A stretch of DNA of 64,000 bases from Piromyces finnis (GCA_002104945.1 MCFH01000044.1:124001-188000); one strand, 5' to 3'; positions 1-12,838 are shown, counted from the stretch's first letter. The notes: generated by a model not told the origin, from the letters alone. Translations and numbers: made by a program.

Positions 1-2353
1 CTTCAATACAACTCTCTGTGGATGAATTGCAATTGAATATTTTCATGGTATTAATATCATATTTTGTTATAGTGGTGTTAAGACTTAACAATTGCTCATT
101 ATTACTATTTAAAATGAAGTATCCATCATATGGAAAATAAGTAATGGAATAATTAGATACTTTATAGAGTGATCCAGGATTAACAGTCATTCCTGGAAAT
201 TCAGAAAACTTTACTTCAAAATATGCATATTTTGAAGTAGATTCAGATTGAAGAGGAATAGAGAAATTTTTAAATTCCATACCATTATTAATTGTATTGG
301 TAATATTAAAGCTTTTTGTAATTAAACTCAGCTGAGATTGATATATACAACAATTTCCTGCGATGTAGAATTTTGGGGTAATTGTTGCTTGACAATCATC
401 TGGCTTTTCTAAAGAACACTGACGTCCATTACAACTAATTATTTGTTTACTATCTAGAGCATATATATAATATCCTTTAAATGGGTCTTTATTCTGGCAT
501 TTGGAATTTTCACAAAATATTAATTGAGAAAACAAATTTTCGTTGATATTAACTTTAGAAGATTGCATTAAATAATACCCATTATTACTAGTGGTTGGTT
601 GACATGAAATTGCCAGAGTTGAGTTTTTAGCTCCTTTACAATAAATTAATGGAAATGTGTTATTATTGATATTATTATTTAAAAAATATCCCTCTTCTGG
701 ATGAGTGTGAATTAATGCATATTTATTTACATCAACTATTTTATAGGTAATTAAATACCCTTGTTTACCAGAAATGAAGTATTCATTTTTATTAGTGTTT
801 GTGATATCTACTTCTTTACATTCAATATTATTAGAGTTTGCTTTTTCATCAGAACAATATATTAATTTAGGGTTTGAGGTGATTATATCTTGACTTCCAT
901 TAATATAATAACCAATATTAGCTAATGATTTATCTTCCTTACAGTAGGTATCATTTTTGCAACTAATAAGATGGCCAGTATGTGCTTTAGAAATAAAATA
1001 TGAATTTTTATAGTATAATATATTTATTGAATTACATAAATGAATGGAATCACAGTAAATCAATGGTTTATCGTTGTCTTCTATTGATGTTCCAGAATTT
1101 ATATAGTAACCTTCTTCTATCAATTTATTGTAAAAACATTTATTATTATTACATTCAATCATAACATTATTATCTTGTTGAATTCCAATATAATATTGAT
1201 CATTTTTAGCAATTTTAAAAGAACAATTATTATTGTAGCAATAAATTAGAGTGTTATTCATAGAGGATGCAGCTGAGTTTACATAAAACCCATTTAGGAT
1301 ATTATTTTTTAATAAGCATTTTCCTTTACTACATTCAATAATACCAGTTTTATTATTACTCTTTTTTTGAATATAATACGAACCATTAGAACCATCTTCA
1401 ATATTACATAAAACCTCTTTTTTTAAAGTATTATATTTACAACTTATAATATCTCTTTCATATTTATTAGAAGTTTTTGGTAATAGTTCAGCATTGATGA
1501 AAGAATAACCATCTTCTGGCTTAATACTTTGTAATATAGTATCAGCGTTTTGAAGTCCTGATAGTTCTATAACTTCTCTATTTTGAAAAGTAGATAAATA
1601 AAATCCATTTTCCTTAGGTAAATGGCAACTTGTTGAATTATCCTTTTGACATATATAAATAGTTTTTATTGGGATAGAAGTATTATTAATTAATCGATTG
1701 TTGTTATCAAAGAGATATATTCCTCTTTTTGAAAAATTATCATATTCGATCTTACAAAGTACAGAACTATAATCTTCTAAACCTGTTGTTCTTGGCATTA
1801 ATTTTACTCTGATAGGTTCTTGATAATTATCAATATCACTTTTCTTATCATCATTATTAATATCAAAATTTTCTAAAATTACTTTTTTGTGAAAACTTTT
1901 ATTACTAATTTCTTTGTTTAATGATAATGGTGCATTGTTAGTGTGATTAATCTTGGAATGATATTGTAGCACAGTATTATTTACATTATTTTTATTAGCT
2001 GATAAAAATTTATTTTCATATTTTTTAACATTATATATGCTTCGATCATTTTTCTTGTAATATTTAAATTGTTCACTTTTAAATGAATTGATGTTATTAT
2101 TTATTTTCTTTTTTTTTTTATCAATATAGTTGTTTTCTCTTCTTTTTAATTGTTTATTTTGAATATTTGTTTTATAGATTCGAAATGTGTTTTCTTCATA
2201 ACAATATGAATTAGAAATTGCTAACTGATTGTATATACATTGATTATCTATTATAACACAAGTAGATATACTTTTTAAATAGGCATTAACAAATATTTTT
2301 TGATATTCAGTTAATAACCAAAAAAATAAAAATAATTTAAAGTATTGTTTCAT
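1..2353 (-). CDS. Scaffoldin-like secreted Cys-repeat protein (N-terminal part)
   Basis: The frame is open from an ATG at 2353 to the left edge without a stop, giving 784 residues; the C-terminus lies outside. Residues 1-24 form a signal peptide (hydrophobic core, ending FVNA). A long Asn/Lys-rich stretch follows to about residue 175. From about residue 280 to 670 there are roughly ten repeats of the pattern GYY(I/L/F/V)N ... LIYC ... C, for example EEGYYINSG then PLIYC. Many Asn-x-Ser/Thr sites suggest glycosylation. This Gly-Tyr-Tyr/Cys-pair repeat is what I know from the scaffoldin family of anaerobic-fungal cellulosomes, whose repeats bind dockerin-bearing enzymes; assignment to that family is by pattern, not by search. 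No intron is apparent. The first repeats are degenerate and the later ones clearer. It is transcribed divergently from the neighbouring RhoGAP-like gene. It could instead be another secreted repeat protein of the same superfamily. Confidence 0.72.
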   Translation of the reverse strand, partial: MKQYFKLFLFFWLLTEYQKIFVNAYLKSISTCVIIDNQCIYNQLAISNSYCYEENTFRIYKTNIQNKQLKRRENNYIDKKKKKINNNINSFKSEQFKYYKKNDRSIYNVKKYENKFLSANKNNVNNTVLQYHSKINHTNNAPLSLNKEISNKSFHKKVILENFDINNDDKKSDIDNYQEPIRVKLMPRTTGLEDYSSVLCKIEYDNFSKRGIYLFDNNNRLINNTSIPIKTIYICQKDNSTSCHLPKENGFYLSTFQNREVIELSGLQNADTILQSIKPEDGYSFINAELLPKTSNKYERDIISCKYNTLKKEVLCNIEDGSNGSYYIQKKSNNKTGIIECSKGKCLLKNNILNGFYVNSAASSMNNTLIYCYNNNCSFKIAKNDQYYIGIQQDNNVMIECNNNKCFYNKLIEEGYYINSGTSIEDNDKPLIYCDSIHLCNSINILYYKNSYFISKAHTGHLISCKNDTYCKEDKSLANIGYYINGSQDIITSNPKLIYCSDEKANSNNIECKEVDITNTNKNEYFISGKQGYLITYKIVDVNKYALIHTHPEEGYFLNNNINNNTFPLIYCKGAKNSTLAISCQPTTSNNGYYLMQSSKVNINENLFSQLIFCENSKCQNKDPFKGYYIYALDSKQIISCNGRQCSLEKPDDCQATITPKFYIAGNCCIYQSQLSLITKSFNITNTINNGMEFKNFSIPLQSESTSKYAYFEVKFSEFPGMTVNPGSLYKVSNYSITYFPYDGYFILNSNNEQLLSLNTTITKYDINTMKIFNCNSSTESCIE

Positions 2354-2702
2354 TTTTTAGTTATATGTGTATCGTTTTATTATTATATTAACACTAATTA
2401 TCAATCCATTTAAAATAATACAAAAATAATTTGTTATAGTAAAATAAAAATATATTGAAAAAATATTAGAAACAATTAATTTTGTATCAAAAGCAGCAAA
2501 TTATATGTTTATTTATATTTAAAACCTTGCTTTATAAAATATTTTATTAGTTATGTATGATTATTAAAATAATAAGAAATTTATTTAATAAGCTTTTTCA
2601 TTTTTTCATTTTTTTAATTTTTAAAGTTGGATACTCAAAAAAAAAAAAAAAAATTAAATTATTTAAACTATAAAGATGTTTATGTAATTTATATTAATAT
2701 AG

Positions 2703-2733
<31 letters not shown>

Positions 2734-3480
2734 TAAAATGAAGGAACAAAATAAAACAAATATAAATATATTAAATTATTTGATAAACATAAATTTATGT
2801 TTTATATGCATTTAAACATCAATTACACATATTTTAATTTTATTATATAAGTTATATAAATTATTTCTTAAAAAGTGATAATTATTTTTTAAATAATATT
2901 TTCTTTTAAACTATCTTAATCATTAATAATAATTAATGATAGTGTTATTGTATATATAAATTGTTATATATCCGATATTTATAATTAAATATACATATTA
3001 TTTTCTTTAATATAAAATGTACAATAATATGATAATAATTATAGATGGAAAATGAAATTATATGGCAATTAATTAATTAACAAATAGAAAAACGAAAAGT
3101 TAATTTTTATATATAGTATTTTTATTATTAATAATAATTATTGGGAATGAAAATGAAATGATGGTGAGATTATTATCTATCAAAACTTTATTTAATATCA
3201 AACATTACATAAATATTTAATTGTTCTTTTTTTTTTTTTTATAATACATCAATGAAGGCGAAATATGTAATATAATATAAGAACCATAATAAGTAGAAGG
3301 AAGAATAAATTATTTTTTTTTAAAAAAATTTAATTTAAAGCATATGTAATTTTTTTTAATATATTCTACATAACAATGTTCGTTATAAAATATATATAAT
3401 AAATATAATTATTTTTTGAAAGAAATAAAAAAAAGAATAAATAAATATATTTAAATAATTAATAATAATAACAATTGATA
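2354..3480. other. Divergent intergenic region
   Basis: A+T-rich spacer between two divergently transcribed genes, so it should hold both promoters. It has an A-run near 2639-2653 and a T-run at 2706-2727 that could pair with each other. No ORF with coding character and no recognisable RNA gene is seen. Confidence 0.6.
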
Positions 3481-6400
3481 ATGCCTCAGTTACTGTTTAA
3501 ATTAACAGATGATATTATTAATAATATATGCAATGACCAATTCAAAATTAAAGATAAAGATAATCGAGAAATAATTAATAATAGCGATAATAACATTATA
3601 AACTATAATATTAATTATAATGACAAAATAAATATCAAAAGAAATATAAATAAGAAAAATACTAAAGGCGACATTAGTGCTTCACATTCCTTACTTCCTC
3701 CCGCCGCTGTTATTAATAAAAATAAAACAAAATATTCAAAAAAAGAATGTGAAAATGGTAATACATATTTTATTTATATATATATAACAACTTTATAAAC
3801 CTGTAAGAATAAAATAAAATTAATTAGTAAATCATTCTAATAAAGATTATATTTTAAGATTCAAATATATTTCAAAAAAATCATGTTATATTACCAAAAA
3901 TTAATAATCCAAAAACTATGATGAATCCAACATTAACATCAAACTTTAGGTATAAAATATTATATATTTAAAAAAAATAAAACAGATTATTGAAGGATTT
4001 ATTAAATCATATATTTAATATTTTAATTAATTAATTATTTAAAGCAATAATAAATCAAAAAATGAAGATATCATGGATAACAAAATAGATTCACTTTACA
4101 AAAAAAATTTAGAAAAGGAAGTTCGAAATAGATTAAAATTATTAGCAAATAACACTGGAAATATTAATGAAAAGTATATTCGTCATAATAGAATAAATAC
4201 CCATTTTCATATAAATAACAGTAACAATAACAGGAAAATATCTTCTCCATTATTATTGGAGAGTAATGAAACTAAATATCTCGATAATTCTTCTTCAAAA
4301 TTATCAAATTATGAGAGCACTAAAGTTAATAGTGTAAAAAAAGCATTTAATGAAGATTCAAATGAATCTATTATAAGTGTTACTTCATCAAAAAGAGTAA
4401 TATTTTCATCTAATGAAGATCAAGATAATAGCTCTTTTAAAACTTCTGAAAATCCTGATTTTATGAATTCCGTTAAAAGTGAATCATTTAAAAGCTTGAA
4501 TAGAAAAATAACTTCAAATTATTATCTTCTAAATAAAAAACTTAGAAATGATGGTATTTTTAATGATGGTTTAATATCAAGTATTAATAATTCATATACA
4601 TCTGATAATAATAGTACATCAATTATTTTTGATAAAAATTTATTTAACAAACCAATAATAAATGTAACAAAAAATGAAAAAAAAAACAACAAGAGTAAAT
4701 TATTTGAACAATATTCATATATGATCAATAATGGAATTTTAAAGTATCAATATGATAATAATAGTAAAATAGATGAAGAAGGAAAAAAAAGAGAGATGAT
4801 AATGCTGATTATAAATATGAATCAAAGATAAGTAAAGGAATAACATATAAAAATCAAGAAAAATTAAATAATAATAAAAAAACTATAAAAAATGAAAAGA
4901 ATAATGAACAAAATTCTGAAAATATTTCAAATATTCAAAAAAAATTTTTAAGATATACTTATGTTATGAGAATTATTGATTCCAATCAAAAATACTATAG
5001 ACCTAAATTAAAAAGTAAAGTAAGACCTTTAAGTATTATTGATCGACCAAGATGGATATTTGGAAGAAGAGAAGATAAACCTATCATTTTTGGAAAATGT
5101 AATTTATGAAGAAGTGCTATAATATATTATATATATATAATATAATGATTATAGTAATTAGATACTAAATTCTTATTTTTATATAAAAATTATAATTCAT
5201 TAGCTGATAAAAAAAAATATATGAATTTATTCAAAAGGAATGCTACTGTTAATATTGAATCTATTATTAAAAATGATATGAAAAAAGTTCCTTATCAAGT
5301 AAAAAATGAAAAAAAAGATGAAAATGAAGATATTATTCATGACAAAAATTATTTACATAAATTAGAAAAACTAATAGTAAATTTAACAGATAATGAGATG
5401 ATATTTGATGATCATTCACTTCCACTAGAATTTGAATCATGTAAATATTGATATAAAAATGTCTAAGTTAATGCCATTTTTGTAACTAATGATTTTTATA
5501 ATATATAATAGATGGAAAATTATGGGATATAACAATTTTGAATAAAGATAATGATGATATAGGAGATCCAAGATATGATAAACAATATGGTGACTTGTTT
5601 GAAGAATTACTTATGAATAACCCTTTTGGTAATTATGAAAATAATACTTATTTTACTAATAATAAATAACCATAAAAATGTTGGATTATAATTAATAATT
5701 ATTATAGTATTATAAATATATTAATAATAACTATACTAATAAATTAATCGATTATTTATATAGATTATTTAACAAAGTTTAAGGCATTTTTTATGAAAGG
5801 TAATATAAATAATATTTTTTATTATTTCTAATATAATTAAAATCCATTTTTTAATTTATATGTATTTTGGGAAACAAAAAAATATAAAAAAGACTATACA
5901 AAGTTAATAGAAAGTGAATGTAAAATAAGAGAAGAAGCTTTTAAAGGCGATAGAAAAAACTTTTTTGTTGTAATAGATTCACTAGAAATAGATGAATATG
6001 AAGGAATAAGCATGATATGGAGAGTGTATATGTATTTTGTATCAAGTATTGAACCAGTAATTTCAAAAGATGCAGCTATTGAAATACTAAAAGTTTTTGG
6101 TATGGTGTTTCATTAAGATTTTTTTTAATATTTGAAATACATACTTATATATTATAATTTATTATTTATATATACAAAAATGAATTTAGTTAATAAGGAT
6201 AATAATTCAGACGAAATGCTAATTGAAAAGTTGAAAAGAATTCTTTTAAAGTTACCAAAAAATGAATATTTAAATATAAAGTTATTAATGGGTCATATAT
6301 ATAGAATTGGATGTTTATCACGAAGATACATATTTTATGGATTATCTTATATTTTTGGGAATTATATTTTTAGAAAAGCGTGGGAATCATTTCATAATTC

Positions 6401-6854
6401 TGAAGAATTGCTGATGTTTCTAGATGTTACTAAGAATAAAAAAAAAGAAATAAATAAACCATTTCTTCATAAAAAACATTTAAAAAATATTGATTATAGT
6501 AATGTTGAAGAAAAAAAGGAAAACAATACAGAAAGTAATGACGCTATAAATCCGACAGCTACTGAAGTTATAGAAAAAGGAGAAGATGCTGATAAAAATA
6601 AATTAAATATAATTATCGATGATGATTATAATAATCCACTTGCCATAAGAGATCCATTATGCACAGATGCTCCTAATTTTTTATATTTTTTTGCTAAATT
6701 AGATCCAAAGAAATTATTTATGGTTATTTATTTAAGAATAATTATTTTGGACTTTCCAAGTTATGCATTTTATTTTCTAATTAATAAATATGAGGCTGTT
6801 TTTTCATGGTCATATTCTCAAACTTCCAAGAAAATACAATTATTTAAAATATAA
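3481..6854 (+). CDS. RhoGAP-like domain protein, frame broken in exon 3
   Basis: Eight exons: 3481-3757, 3859-3949, 4045-5098, 5204-5440, 5512-5628, 5764-5799, 5863-6099, 6190-6854. An ATG at 3481 is used, not the upstream TTG. The N-terminal half (Asn/Lys/Ser-rich) shows no known domain. The second half resembles a RhoGAP domain, which stimulates GTP hydrolysis by Rho GTPases: GKLWDITILN, then ISMIWRVYMYF, then LKRILLKLPKNEYLN and LMGHIYRIGCLS. Where the catalytic arginine finger (GIFR-x-SG) should be, the sequence reads VFWETKKYK, so activity is doubtful. Two lesions: an A8 run near 4783-4790 shifts the frame by one base, and the intron 5800-5862 ends in TG instead of AG. With one more A in the run the model would be 904 codons. 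It is either a decaying gene or a gene with two sequence errors. The family call is moderate. Confidence 0.55.
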
Positions 6855-7354
6855 TATCAATATAATATTATAATATTATTGTATAATTACATCATTTAAA
6901 TACAATTAAAAATATTCAAAATTAAATATTTGAAATTGGATTTGAATCAATATTATTAAAAATAAATTATGTTATTTGAAATAAATTAATTGATTGCCAT
7001 ATTAATTAACTTTACTATATAATTCTGCCATAAATTTTAGAAAAAAGAAAAGAAAATGATTTATATCACAAAGAAGAATTTCTGAACAAAAATAAATAAT
7101 TTTTCATTTATTATTATATATATTTTTTTTAATTTTTGAAAGATGTGATTTTGTTTGCCGTTTTATTATTTATTATACATTTTTTTATAATAATTATTTT
7201 GTAATTTAAATTTAAATATATATTTATAAAAAATAACAATAAAAGAAGGATATACATTGTTTCAATAGTATTTTTGTAATTATTAAAAATCAGAAAAAAA
7301 TAAAATACAATGAATGAATAAAAAATAAATAGTTACTATATGTAATGTGATGAA
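6855..7354. other. Convergent intergenic spacer
   Basis: Short A+T-rich spacer between the 3' ends of the RhoGAP-like gene (+) and the receptor gene (-). I see only homopolymer runs and no coding sequence. Confidence 0.6.
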
Positions 7355-8967
7355 TTAAAAACATTTAATAGATGATATTTCAAATCTTTGATCATTTCTA
7401 TTATTTAATGCTTTTTTTGTGTTAAACATACTTCGTTCACAATCACTGCTATTATTTGATACATAATTATTATTAGATATATAGATTTCATATATTATAG
7501 AATATATTTTTTTAAAGTTAAGATTATAGAATATGACTAAACAGAATACTAAGATTGATAGTACTTGTATTGTATTAATAATATGAGGAAGGAGAATATC
7601 ATTATAAGTTGTTGCAAATATGTCTATTAAAACATTAATTGAATATACATATATTGGCATTCCTAATGGCTAATTATAATATATTTAATTATATAATTAT
7701 ATAGTATTAATTATTTAATTTGTCTAAATTTTTTTTTTAAAGTAACATTATTATTTTTTATATATTAATTACTTCTTTAAGATTTTTTGGAATGACTCTA
7801 GTTTTGTACAATTCGTTTATTCCAACAATAATGAAAATGAGTGAAAAGATATTTCTATATAATAAGTAAAAAGAGTAAATCAAAATACAATATAAAATAT
7901 AAATAAAATTAAAATGACAAATTTATGTATTTTTATATAAATAATTATTTATATATACCCAATTAATATTGATTTTGGTGATCTACATATTTCAAATTGT
8001 TCCTTAGAATAACTTATTCCTGTCTGAACCAAACTATTACTATCAAATGTAGTCCATATCATTAAAAGAATTAAGTGAGCCATGACAATACAATAATAAA
8101 TAAACAATGTCTTTTTATTTGTAACCACTTTATAATTTTTTGTATTGTAGCTATTTAAATAATATTTATATTTTTTATTATATTAATAACTAAATTCATA
8201 ATTTATAAAATTATATTATAAATATAAATATTGTTGATATACATATTAGAAATTTGATAGCATTTAACAATAATTGAACCGTAAATTAATGCTTGTCCCT
8301 ATTTGCATTATAAATATTTAATTTTAATATAATAATATAGTATTTTATAAGTCAGTTCTCGTAATCGTATCTAATTATAATATATTTATATTTATATTTA
8401 TATATACCATATATTTAAGCCAGAGAATAGCAAGACAAATTTTTGTCGATGGATCAAGATAAATCAAGAAAGTATTAAAAATTTCAAAAATAATCCCGAT
8501 TAATATAGAAAATAAAAAGAATGGTTTTGCTAGTTTTATTTCTTTCATGTTTTTAAAATATAACGTTAACACTGTTAATACTAATACTGATATTATCTCT
8601 ATCATAGCCAAGAAATAAAATATCCATTTTATCCATACAATTTTTCGATATTTAGGATGGTGATCACAAGATTCGCCTATCCATCCTTTTTCACATGAAC
8701 ATCTATTTGATTTACAATTACCATGTATACACGCGGGAGTACATTTTACTAAATGGCTATATTAATTAATATATTAATCATTTATATAATTATTTTCAAG
8801 ATTTAAGTATTTTTACTAGATATTAAATTTTATTTTTTAATATTATATAGATACCATGTTATTAACTCTTTATAACCATTTACTGTTGTGTTATAATAAT
8901 TATTTTCAGGACATTTTGATATATTAATGCTCATATTAAATTGTGAATTAAATGGGAGTATATCACC

Positions 8968-9000
<33 letters not shown>

Positions 9001-12000
9001 ATGAATAAAGAATCTAAATATATAATATATTTATTATTATATATATATACCGAAAGATATAATTTTAAAAAAAATTGTATGGTCTCCATCACGTCCAATT
9101 ACTGTTAATCATTTAATTATTTTTAATATAATTAGTAATTTTATATTAGAAATAAATGAAATATACTTTTAACATAATATATACCTGATATATTTTGAAT
9201 TGAGCATCCTTCCTTCATACAATAATATTTTGTTCTTCCTTTCAAAATTATATCATCATTATTTGGATGTGAAATCTCGAAAAAAATCAAATCTTCTAAA
9301 TATAGATTATCGACTTCATTTATTCTTAATTCTAGAAACAAATCATATAAATTTTTTTGTAATTATTTATATAAAGGATTTTTTTATTATGTATTTACCA
9401 TAAAATATTTATTAATAAAATATTAATGTATATAAGATTTATTTGTTGTTATTCTAAGTACCATTATCATAATCATCATATAATTTACCTATATTATATA
9501 TTTAAATGAAAAATGGAAATAAATCATTAATTATATATATATATTTTTGAAAAAATTACAATTTAATTATTAATTGAATTTAATTATTATTATACATATT
9601 ATGCTTTCAATTTCGCTTCCGGAATAGAATTCATTTGGTATTCTATATGTGCAATTAACTTTTGTAGGGTTTGTCACAAATGCATCTCCATATGAATAGC
9701 CTTTTACTAATATATTTTTTTTATCATCATATATGTTTGGATAAAAAAACGGTTCATATTCCATCTTTGATGAATATCCGATTGAACCTTTGCATATTTA
9801 TATATAATAATATAAAAATATTATTATATTATAAGTATTATTATAATTAAATTAAGATAATTATTATAATGGAAATATTTCTTTTATACCTATTGCTGCT
9901 GTATTATTATTGAATACACAATTTAAAAAAGAAACTGAATTTAAATTACTATTAGTATAAAATATTCCGCCCTTATCTTTTGCTGTGTTATTTATGAAGG
10001 AACAATTTTCAAATATTAACGTATTGAGGTACAGAAGATTTGATTTGTCATTATAAAGGATAGTCCCAGACAATCCTTTATTTGAAATAAATTGACTATT
10101 AGTTACATGAAATCTCATTATATTATATTCATTAAAATAAAATGCTGAAAAATTAATATTATTATTTTCCAATGTCATATTCATCATATTATAAATAAAA
10201 TTTGGTTTATTTGATATAATTAATGAACCTATATTATATTTTTTATATAATAATATAATATTTATAATATACAATACAAAAAGCTTAGAATAAGGAATTA
10301 TATATTTTTATATTATGTAATATAATATAATAGTGTTTTTATTTACCAAAGTTTGAATCTTTAATAAATAGATTATCAAAAGGTACATATTCGTTTTCAC
10401 TATTTGTATATGAATTATCGTAAAATATGAAAGAATAATTGATTTCATTATTCTTATTAAAATTTCTGATCTATATACAATGTAGTTGAATAGAAATGAA
10501 AATTAAATGAATATATATATACATATAATAATAAAAAATGTTATTTAATAATTATATTAATATTTGAGAGTGTTACAGTTATATTTGATATTTTTTTATA
10601 AAGACGTTTTCCAGATGGTATACTAATAATTCCTGAAAATTTTAATAATCTAAATTAATTCAAGATATTTTTTTTATTTTAAAAATATATATAATATAAA
10701 ATTACCATATTCAGAATAACAATTATTAAATTCTACATTATTTAACTCCAATACTATTATATTAAAATATAATGTTACTAATAAATACATAATGATAATT
10801 ATTTTATTATATTATTAATGATTTATTACAATGTCCGTCTAAAAATCCAATTAGATATTCATAAGTAATTACATTATTAATTGTAATATAATTCATTTTA
10901 AGCACCGAATTTTCATTTGCTTGAAAATAAACAAGTCTTGTTTTTTTTTAATATTTTATATTATACGATTTAATAAAAATTTAATATTTCTATTATAATT
11001 AAATAAATTATGTTACCTTGTTTCTTGATTTTTACAATATCCACCTGTTAATTCTAATCTTTTTTTAGAAATTTTTTTATAATTATATGTAATATTAAAT
11101 TAATAAAATAAATTAAAGAGTAATATAATACAAAAAAAAATGGTATATATATATACCCTGTAATAGATATTGTTGCTTCTGATTCTAGCCAAACAAGTAT
11201 GGCACCACCCTTTTCACTTCTATGATATATATTTATAATTTCAACATTATGTATATACAATTTTGCATCTGTTGCTTTGAAGGTTGAAAATACAGCACCA
11301 TAACCATATACATCAATATTTTTTATTTTTGAATCACTAATAAAAAATGATAATAAATATAATGTGAATTGATTATTTTTGTTAATTAATCAATTAATTA
11401 TTTAACTAATTAATAAATTAATATAGAAATCATGTACTTAATATTCATTGAACAAAATCCATTAATAAAAAAAAGAGCATTAACTTTCATATTTTGAATA
11501 TCTACATTATTTATAGAAGTATGCGATGTATCAAGACCACTTTTAAATTTTGTTAAAATAATATTTTTATATTAATATTAATAATAATTGATAATGATAA
11601 TATCCATTTATATACATTATTAATACCATATTAATGATCCCGTTTTACTGATTCTATAATTTACTATTTTTTTATCATAGTTATTGTTTTTAAATTTACA
11701 TTTATTAATAGATAAATTCCCATTATTTGCAATCATTGAAGTCTATTAGTTATATATTAATATAATAATTAACAATATTATTAACTTTTGTCTATTATTT
11801 TATTACACATAATATATATATTATTTAAATTATACATTTGAAGAAGAATATATATCTGTAAAATTGGAATTATTAAGTATCAAACTAGATAATGAATCTA
11901 TGCTTATAGCCTCAGAAATCACTCCAAATCCATTAGAGAACTCACACTCAGAAATTGTTATATTTGAGTCATATAATGATACTATATAACTTTATTAATG

Positions 12001-12838
12001 TAGTTGTTATTATAATATTAATGCTTATTTTATTTTTAAATTTTTGTTAATTATTAATTATTAAATATTAGACTTACCCCTTATAAAAACTATCTCCAAA
12101 ATTATATATTTTAGTATTCTTTATTTCCCCTGAACTTGAATAAAATAATAATGATCTATGAATTTCAGAAATAGTCATCATTTTATTCAATGATCCATTG
12201 ATTTTTATGTTTGAAAATTCAAAATTTTTACATTTTTTCATATATATAACCAATGAAATATTTATTGATGTACTAAAAATACAATTTGAAATTTTACTTT
12301 TTGAGTTATAAACTTTTAGCATATATCCATTAGTAATTTCATTATTTGCATCAAAATATACATTGTCAATTATTAAATCCATACTAATATTATTAAAAAA
12401 CACATCTCCCACCACTATTATATTTTTTAATTCAATGTTTTTTCCATCAGAAACATATATATTTCCATTGATAATAACATCTTTTATATTTAATTCCTTA
12501 ATTTCTGATAAATTTATCATATAATTAGAAAGATTATCTTCATCTTCATTATTAAATTCATTATGAAAATCCTGATTAATATATATTTCATCACTTGATC
12601 CTGTTATATTTATTATAACATTCTTATTACATGCAATGTTTATCTGACGGGGAATTGTTATATTATTTTTAATAATAAAATCAAGGTTATTATTTAAATT
12701 ACAATTATTTAATTCCTTTTCAAATGTATCATAGTCATTTATTTCTATTTGCTTAGCATATGAATAATGTATTACTTTTTTATTAAACCACAGAAGGAAA
12801 TATATTATTTGTATCAAATTAAATTGTATAAAATACAT
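7355..12838 (-). CDS. Beta-helix / EGF / class C 7TM receptor
   Basis: Twenty-one exons in frame, 1183 residues: 12838-12078, 11989-11836, 11742-11627, 11539-11438, 11336-11157, 11058-11017, 10936-10830, 10753-10706, 10632-10577, 10470-10347, 10228-9890, 9787-9596, 9488-9462, 9331-9185, 9101-9051, 8966-8855, 8756-8408, 8298-8243, 8150-7959, 7854-7773, 7669-7355. A signal peptide (residues 1-28) precedes a long ectodomain of short beta-strand repeats rich in Asn and Ile, such as LENNNINFSAF and FENCSFINNTA, typical of right-handed parallel beta-helices (pectin-lyase fold), to about residue 676. A linker domain follows (GYSYGDAFVTNPTKV). An EGF-like module is at about 853-884 (CIHGNCKSNRCSCEKGWIGESC without its outer Cys exceeds the core). 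Seven hydrophobic segments then run from about 890 to 1125, with the class C GPCR signature GQALIYGSIIVKCYQI in TM3 and YKTRVIPKN after TM5. Class C receptors signal through G proteins; the ligand here is unknown, a polysaccharide being a guess. Confidence 0.85.
8968..8999. repeat. (ATT)n microsatellite at a splice acceptor
   Basis: About ten TAT/ATT units lie in the receptor intron directly before exon 16. On the coding strand they read (AATA)-like trinucleotides that run into the acceptor AG. Confidence 0.85.

Noticed and set aside
3475-3480. Upstream TTG start for the RhoGAP-like gene
   Set aside because: An ATG follows two codons later at 3481; nuclear genes here all begin with ATG.
9200-9403. 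Plus-strand open frame within the receptor gene
   Set aside because: It is antisense to receptor exon 14 and its flanking introns and shows no domain.
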